Below are positions 4,613 to 7,015 of a DNA stretch of 7,015 bases, piece after piece (within the stretch, counting starts at the first letter, position 1; every line of letters starts with the position of its first letter). Source of the stretch: Actinomycetota bacterium (GTDB lineage Bacteria > Actinomycetota > Thermoleophilia > Gaiellales > Gaiellaceae). The position numbers and the translations under genes are program-made. The stretch lies in assembly GCA_013696185.1 (NCBI GenBank), contig JACCZA010000077.1:1-7015 (forward strand), written 5' to 3'. The notes beneath the pieces were generated by a model that did not search any database, had not been told where the DNA came from, and saw nothing but the letters and a program-made list of their open reading frames with translations.

Positions 4613-6498
4613 TGCGCGTGCGGGCGGCGCTCCTCGCAGCCGCCGTCCTCCTCGCAGGCGCGACCGCCGAGCGCGCGCCGGCGAAGTCCTTCTCGCTCCC
4701 CGCCGCCGACGTCACGGCCCGTGTCCTGCCCGACGGCTCGCTCGCGGTCGAGGAGGACATCACCTTCTCCTTCGACGGCGCCTTCACGGGCGGGTTCAGG
4801 GAGATCCCCCTGCGCGAGGGCGAGACGATCGACGGCATCTCGGTGCAGGAGGGCCGGCGCCCCTACCGGCCGGGCGCATCGGCGGAGCTCGGCTCGAGCG
4901 GCGATCCGGGCACCTTCGGCGTCGCGGAGCTCGAAGGCGCAGTACGGGTCGTCTGGCATTACGCGGCGGTCTCGCAGGCGCGCACGTTCACCATCCGCTA
5001 CCGGCTGCGCGGGCTCGTCGTCGCCCACGACGACGTCGTCGACGTCAACCTCCAGGTCTGGGGCGACGAGTGGAGGACCGGCCTCGGGCAGCTCCGGGCG
5101 ACGCTCCTGCTGCCCGGCGGCGCGCCGCCCGGCCGCTCCTTTCGGGCGTGGGGCCATCCCGTCCACGTCCGCGGGGACGTCGCCCTCACCGCCGGCCGCG
5201 TCAACCTGCGCGCGCTCGCCGTGCCCGCGGGGCAGTTCGTCGAGCTGCGGGCGGTCTTCCCACGGCGGCTGCTGGCCACGACGGCTGGAGCCAGGGTCGA
5301 GCCCGGCCGCGCGCTGCCGCAGATCCTGGCCGAGGAGCGTGAGGACGCCGCGGGCTACGAGCGCGACCGCGACCGGATCGCCGGCGCGCTCGACCACGTC
5401 GGGCGGACGCTCCTCCTCCTCCTCGCCCTCGCGTTCGGACCCGCGCTCCTCGTGCTCCTCGCCATCTACCTGATCTACGGCCGCGAGCGGCCGGCCGCGT
5501 ACGACCGTGAGTACGAGCAGGAGCCGCCCTCCGCGCTCGAGCCCGCGCTCGTCCCCCCGCTCCTGCGCCAGAGCCCGAGGGTCGGCGCCCTCGAGTTCAC
5601 GGCGACGCTCTTCGATCTCGTGCGGCGGGGTCACTATGCGGCGAAGCCGATCACCACCGAGCGCTCGACGTTCGCCGGGCTGCGGCGCCAGACGATCGCC
5701 GACCTGGAGCTGAGCCGGGGCGACCCCGTGCCACTGGCTCCCTTCGAACGGCCGGTGGCGGAGGTCGTCGACGCGGTGCTCGAGGGCGGCTCCCACGCGC
5801 TCTCGCGCTTCCGAGATCGGATCGACGACGACCGCAAGGGCAACAGCGAGCGCTTCACGGAGTTCAAGAACGGCGTCGCCGCCGCGGTGCGCGAGCGGCG
5901 CTGGTTCACGAGCGGCGGCACGGCGCTCTCCATCGCCGTGGCGGCGTTCGCACTGCTGTCCGCGCTGCTCCTCTGGCGCGGGATCGACGGGTTCCGGCCG
6001 GTCGCACCGCGGTGGGGCGACATCCTGCTCGTCGTACTCGGCCTGGCTGCCGCCGCGAACGCGGTGGCGCTCGCCCTCTCCGCCGTGAACGTGCGGATCT
6101 GGCGGAGGCGGAACCCGGCGGCGCAGCTCGAGGCCTCGCGCTGGGAGGCGTTCCGGCGCTACCTCACGGACTTCCCCCGCCTCGACGAGGCGCCGCCCGC
6201 GGCTCTCGAGCTCTGGGAGCGGTACCTCGTCTACGGGATCGCCTTCGGCATCGCGGAGCGCGTCCTGCAGGGCGCGCAGCTCCACATGCCGGCGGCGCTG
6301 CACGAGACGAGCACGATCTACTGGATCAGTCCTGGGGGCGACCTTGGCTCGGGGCCGAGCGCCCTCGCCATCGGCGACCTCTCGTCGGGCTTCGGGTCGG
6401 CGCTGGCGCCTCCGTCGAGCGGCTCGGGCGGGGGTGGCGGCGGCTTCTCGGGAGGCGGCGGCGGTGGCGGAGGCGGCGGAGGCGGAGGCGCCTGGTAG
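4612..6498 (+). CDS. DUF2207 domain membrane protein with polyglycine tail
   Basis: Predicted membrane protein of 628 aa. In order: signal peptide (about 1-23, MRVRAALLAAAVLLAGATAE); an extracytoplasmic beta-rich DUF2207 domain (about 27-225, with VLPDGSLAVEEDITFSFDG and FREIPL); a first transmembrane helix (267-289); a region of about 145 residues, probably cytoplasmic; two more helices (436-455 and 470-492); the conserved segment WEAFRRYLTDFPRLDEAPP...LWERYLVYGIAFGIAERV (511-551); and a glycine tail (604-628) ending GGAW. This architecture and tail are typical of the family. Function is unknown; pairing with LemA suggests a shared envelope role. The ATG overlaps the lemA stop as TGATG and begins a good signal peptide. 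The same frame is open much further upstream, but that stretch lies over lemA and the methyltransferase in another frame and is not coding. Confidence 0.92.
   Translation: MRVRAALLAAAVLLAGATAERAPAKSFSLPAADVTARVLPDGSLAVEEDITFSFDGAFTGGFREIPLREGETIDGISVQEGRRPYRPGASAELGSSGDPGTFGVAELEGAVRVVWHYAAVSQARTFTIRYRLRGLVVAHDDVVDVNLQVWGDEWRTGLGQLRATLLLPGGAPPGRSFRAWGHPVHVRGDVALTAGRVNLRALAVPAGQFVELRAVFPRRLLATTAGARVEPGRALPQILAEEREDAAGYERDRDRIAGALDHVGRTLLLLLALAFGPALLVLLAIYLIYGRERPAAYDREYEQEPPSALEPALVPPLLRQSPRVGALEFTATLFDLVRRGHYAAKPITTERSTFAGLRRQTIADLELSRGDPVPLAPFERPVAEVVDAVLEGGSHALSRFRDRIDDDRKGNSERFTEFKNGVAAAVRERRWFTSGGTALSIAVAAFALLSALLLWRGIDGFRPVAPRWGDILLVVLGLAAAANAVALALSAVNVRIWRRRNPAAQLEASRWEAFRRYLTDFPRLDEAPPAALELWERYLVYGIAFGIAERVLQGAQLHMPAALHETSTIYWISPGGDLGSGPSALAIGDLSSGFGSALAPPSSGSGGGGGGFSGGGGGGGGGGGGGAW
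6421..6492 (+). repeat. GGN simple-sequence repeat in the DUF2207 tail
   Basis: Almost uninterrupted GGC/GGT/GGA/GGG codons encode the glycine tail, with one Phe-Ser pair in the middle. Such tracts are prone to replication slippage in multiples of three, so tail length may vary between strains without breaking the frame. Confidence 0.85.
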
Positions 6499-6592
6499 CC
6501 GGTGGAGCGAGTCGCTGTTGTGGAAGCGAGCCTCCTCGAAGTCGGCACACTCTCGCGACGCTCTCGCGCAACGCTCTTCGCCGGGCGCTGCT

Positions 6593-6611
6593 ACCGGGGT
6601 CTGACCCCGGT
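6593..6611. terminator. Perfect hairpin between convergent genes, possible bidirectional terminator
   Basis: ACCGGGGT-CTG-ACCCCGGT is an 8-bp perfect inverted repeat with a 3-nt loop. It lies 94 bp after the DUF2207 stop and 26 bp after the SpoU stop on the other strand. The position suits a shared terminator. The plus strand continues TTGTTGG, only a weak U-tract, and the minus strand has none, so intrinsic termination is doubtful. The core GGGGTCTGACCCC could equally be a dispersed REP-like repeat. The rest of 6499-6637 holds only short direct repeats (CTCTCGCG at 6550-6557 and 6561-6568). Confidence 0.4.
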
Positions 6612-6637
6612 TGTTGGCGCTGTCCCCCTCCGCGCGG

Positions 6638-7015
6638 TCAGGGCCGCCGAGTCTCGTAGAGCGCGATCGCGCCCGCCACCGCGACGTTGAGCGACTCGGC
6701 GCCGGAAGCCTGCGGGATCGACGCCTGCTCCTCGCAGTCGGCGAGCACCGCCGCCGGCAAGCCCTCCCGCTCGGCGCCGAGGACGAATGTGACCCGCTCG
6801 CGCGCCTCGAGCTCCCACAGCGGAACCCCGCCCCGGGGAACGAGCGCGACCCAGGGCTTCGGGGCGTCGGCCCAGCCCCCGAGCGGGACACGGAAGATCG
6901 CCCCCGCCGAGGCGCGCAGCGCCTTCGGGCCGGTGGGCTCGGCGCAGCCCGGCGAGAGCGCGACGAACGCGGGGCCGAGCGCCTCGGCGGCGCGCACGAG
7001 GGTGCCGACGTTGCC
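6638..7015 (-). CDS. SpoU/TrmH-type RNA 2'-O-ribose methyltransferase (3' part)
   Basis: Partial gene; the 5' end lies beyond the right edge of the window and 125 codons plus the stop are present. SPOUT motifs in order: GNVGTLVRAAEALG at the very edge (motif 1, with the Asn and Arg used in catalysis), FVLGAEREGLP (motif 2, SAM-binding knot) and SLNVAVAGAIALYE (motif 3). Members methylate ribose in rRNA or tRNA using S-adenosylmethionine; the exact target cannot be told from this fragment. A GTG at 6997 is in frame but lies inside motif 1, so it is not the real start. In many actinobacteria this gene lies between rplT and pheS. Here pheS is on the same strand but about 3.5 kb downstream, with the plus-strand cassette in between. 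Confidence 0.95.
   Translation of the reverse strand, partial: GNVGTLVRAAEALGPAFVALSPGCAEPTGPKALRASAGAIFRVPLGGWADAPKPWVALVPRGGVPLWELEARERVTFVLGAEREGLPAAVLADCEEQASIPQASGAESLNVAVAGAIALYETRRP

Noticed and set aside
4561..6891. 776-codon open frame on the minus strand across DUF2207
   Set aside because: It is antisense to a well-supported membrane protein, its translation is arginine/proline-rich without domains, and long antisense frames are expected in DNA this GC-rich.
1..7015. CRISPR array, tRNA, rRNA, defence or toxin-antitoxin genes
   Set aside because: No regularly spaced repeats, RNA gene signatures or recognisable defence domains were seen on either strand.

Overview
The window is very GC-rich, densely coded DNA that uses GTG (and apparently CTG) as well as ATG starts. 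It carries a four-cysteine L32, the DUF177 (YceD)/rpmF pair and a SpoU/pheS neighbourhood. This suggests a high-GC actinobacterium, possibly of the Thermoleophilia type. That placement is an inference from gene content and codon composition, not from a phylogenetic marker analysis.

Layout. Two minus-strand housekeeping blocks flank a plus-strand cassette. (1) From 3176 down to 5, all on the minus strand: pheS (phenylalanyl-tRNA synthetase alpha), a small palindromic TA-flanked insertion, a DUF177/YceD protein, a Nudix hydrolase, ribosomal protein L32 (rpmF) and a polymerase-beta-fold nucleotidyltransferase. (2) From 3344 to 6498, on the plus strand: a class I SAM methyltransferase, a LemA protein and a large DUF2207 membrane protein with a polyglycine tail, tightly packed (9-bp gap, then a TGATG overlap). 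(3) From 7015 to 6638, on the minus strand: the 3' part of a SpoU/TrmH-type RNA 2'-O-ribose methyltransferase that runs off the right edge. The gaps are a divergent leader region (3177-3343), a convergent gap with a perfect GC-rich hairpin (6499-6637), and the 163-bp insertion (1983-2145).

How the genes fit together. SpoU, PheS, DUF177 and L32 are translation or ribosome-related genes. In many actinobacteria a spoU gene lies just upstream of pheS-pheT. Here that order is interrupted by the plus-strand LemA/DUF2207 cassette, and pheT is not next to pheS. LemA and DUF2207 proteins are frequently neighbours and are likely a membrane-associated pair of unknown function; nothing here assigns the methyltransferase to the same process.

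The most interesting observation is the TA-flanked, 163-bp, internally palindromic element between pheS and DUF177. Its 20-bp ends match at 17 of 20 positions. It supplies the last base of the pheS stop codon. Removing it with one TA restores a TAA stop 6 bp before the DUF177 ATG. A second near-match to its terminus sits at the Nudix stop codon. I see no defence system, CRISPR array, tRNA or rRNA. Apart from the insertion and the rearranged gene order, the window looks like ordinary chromosome.
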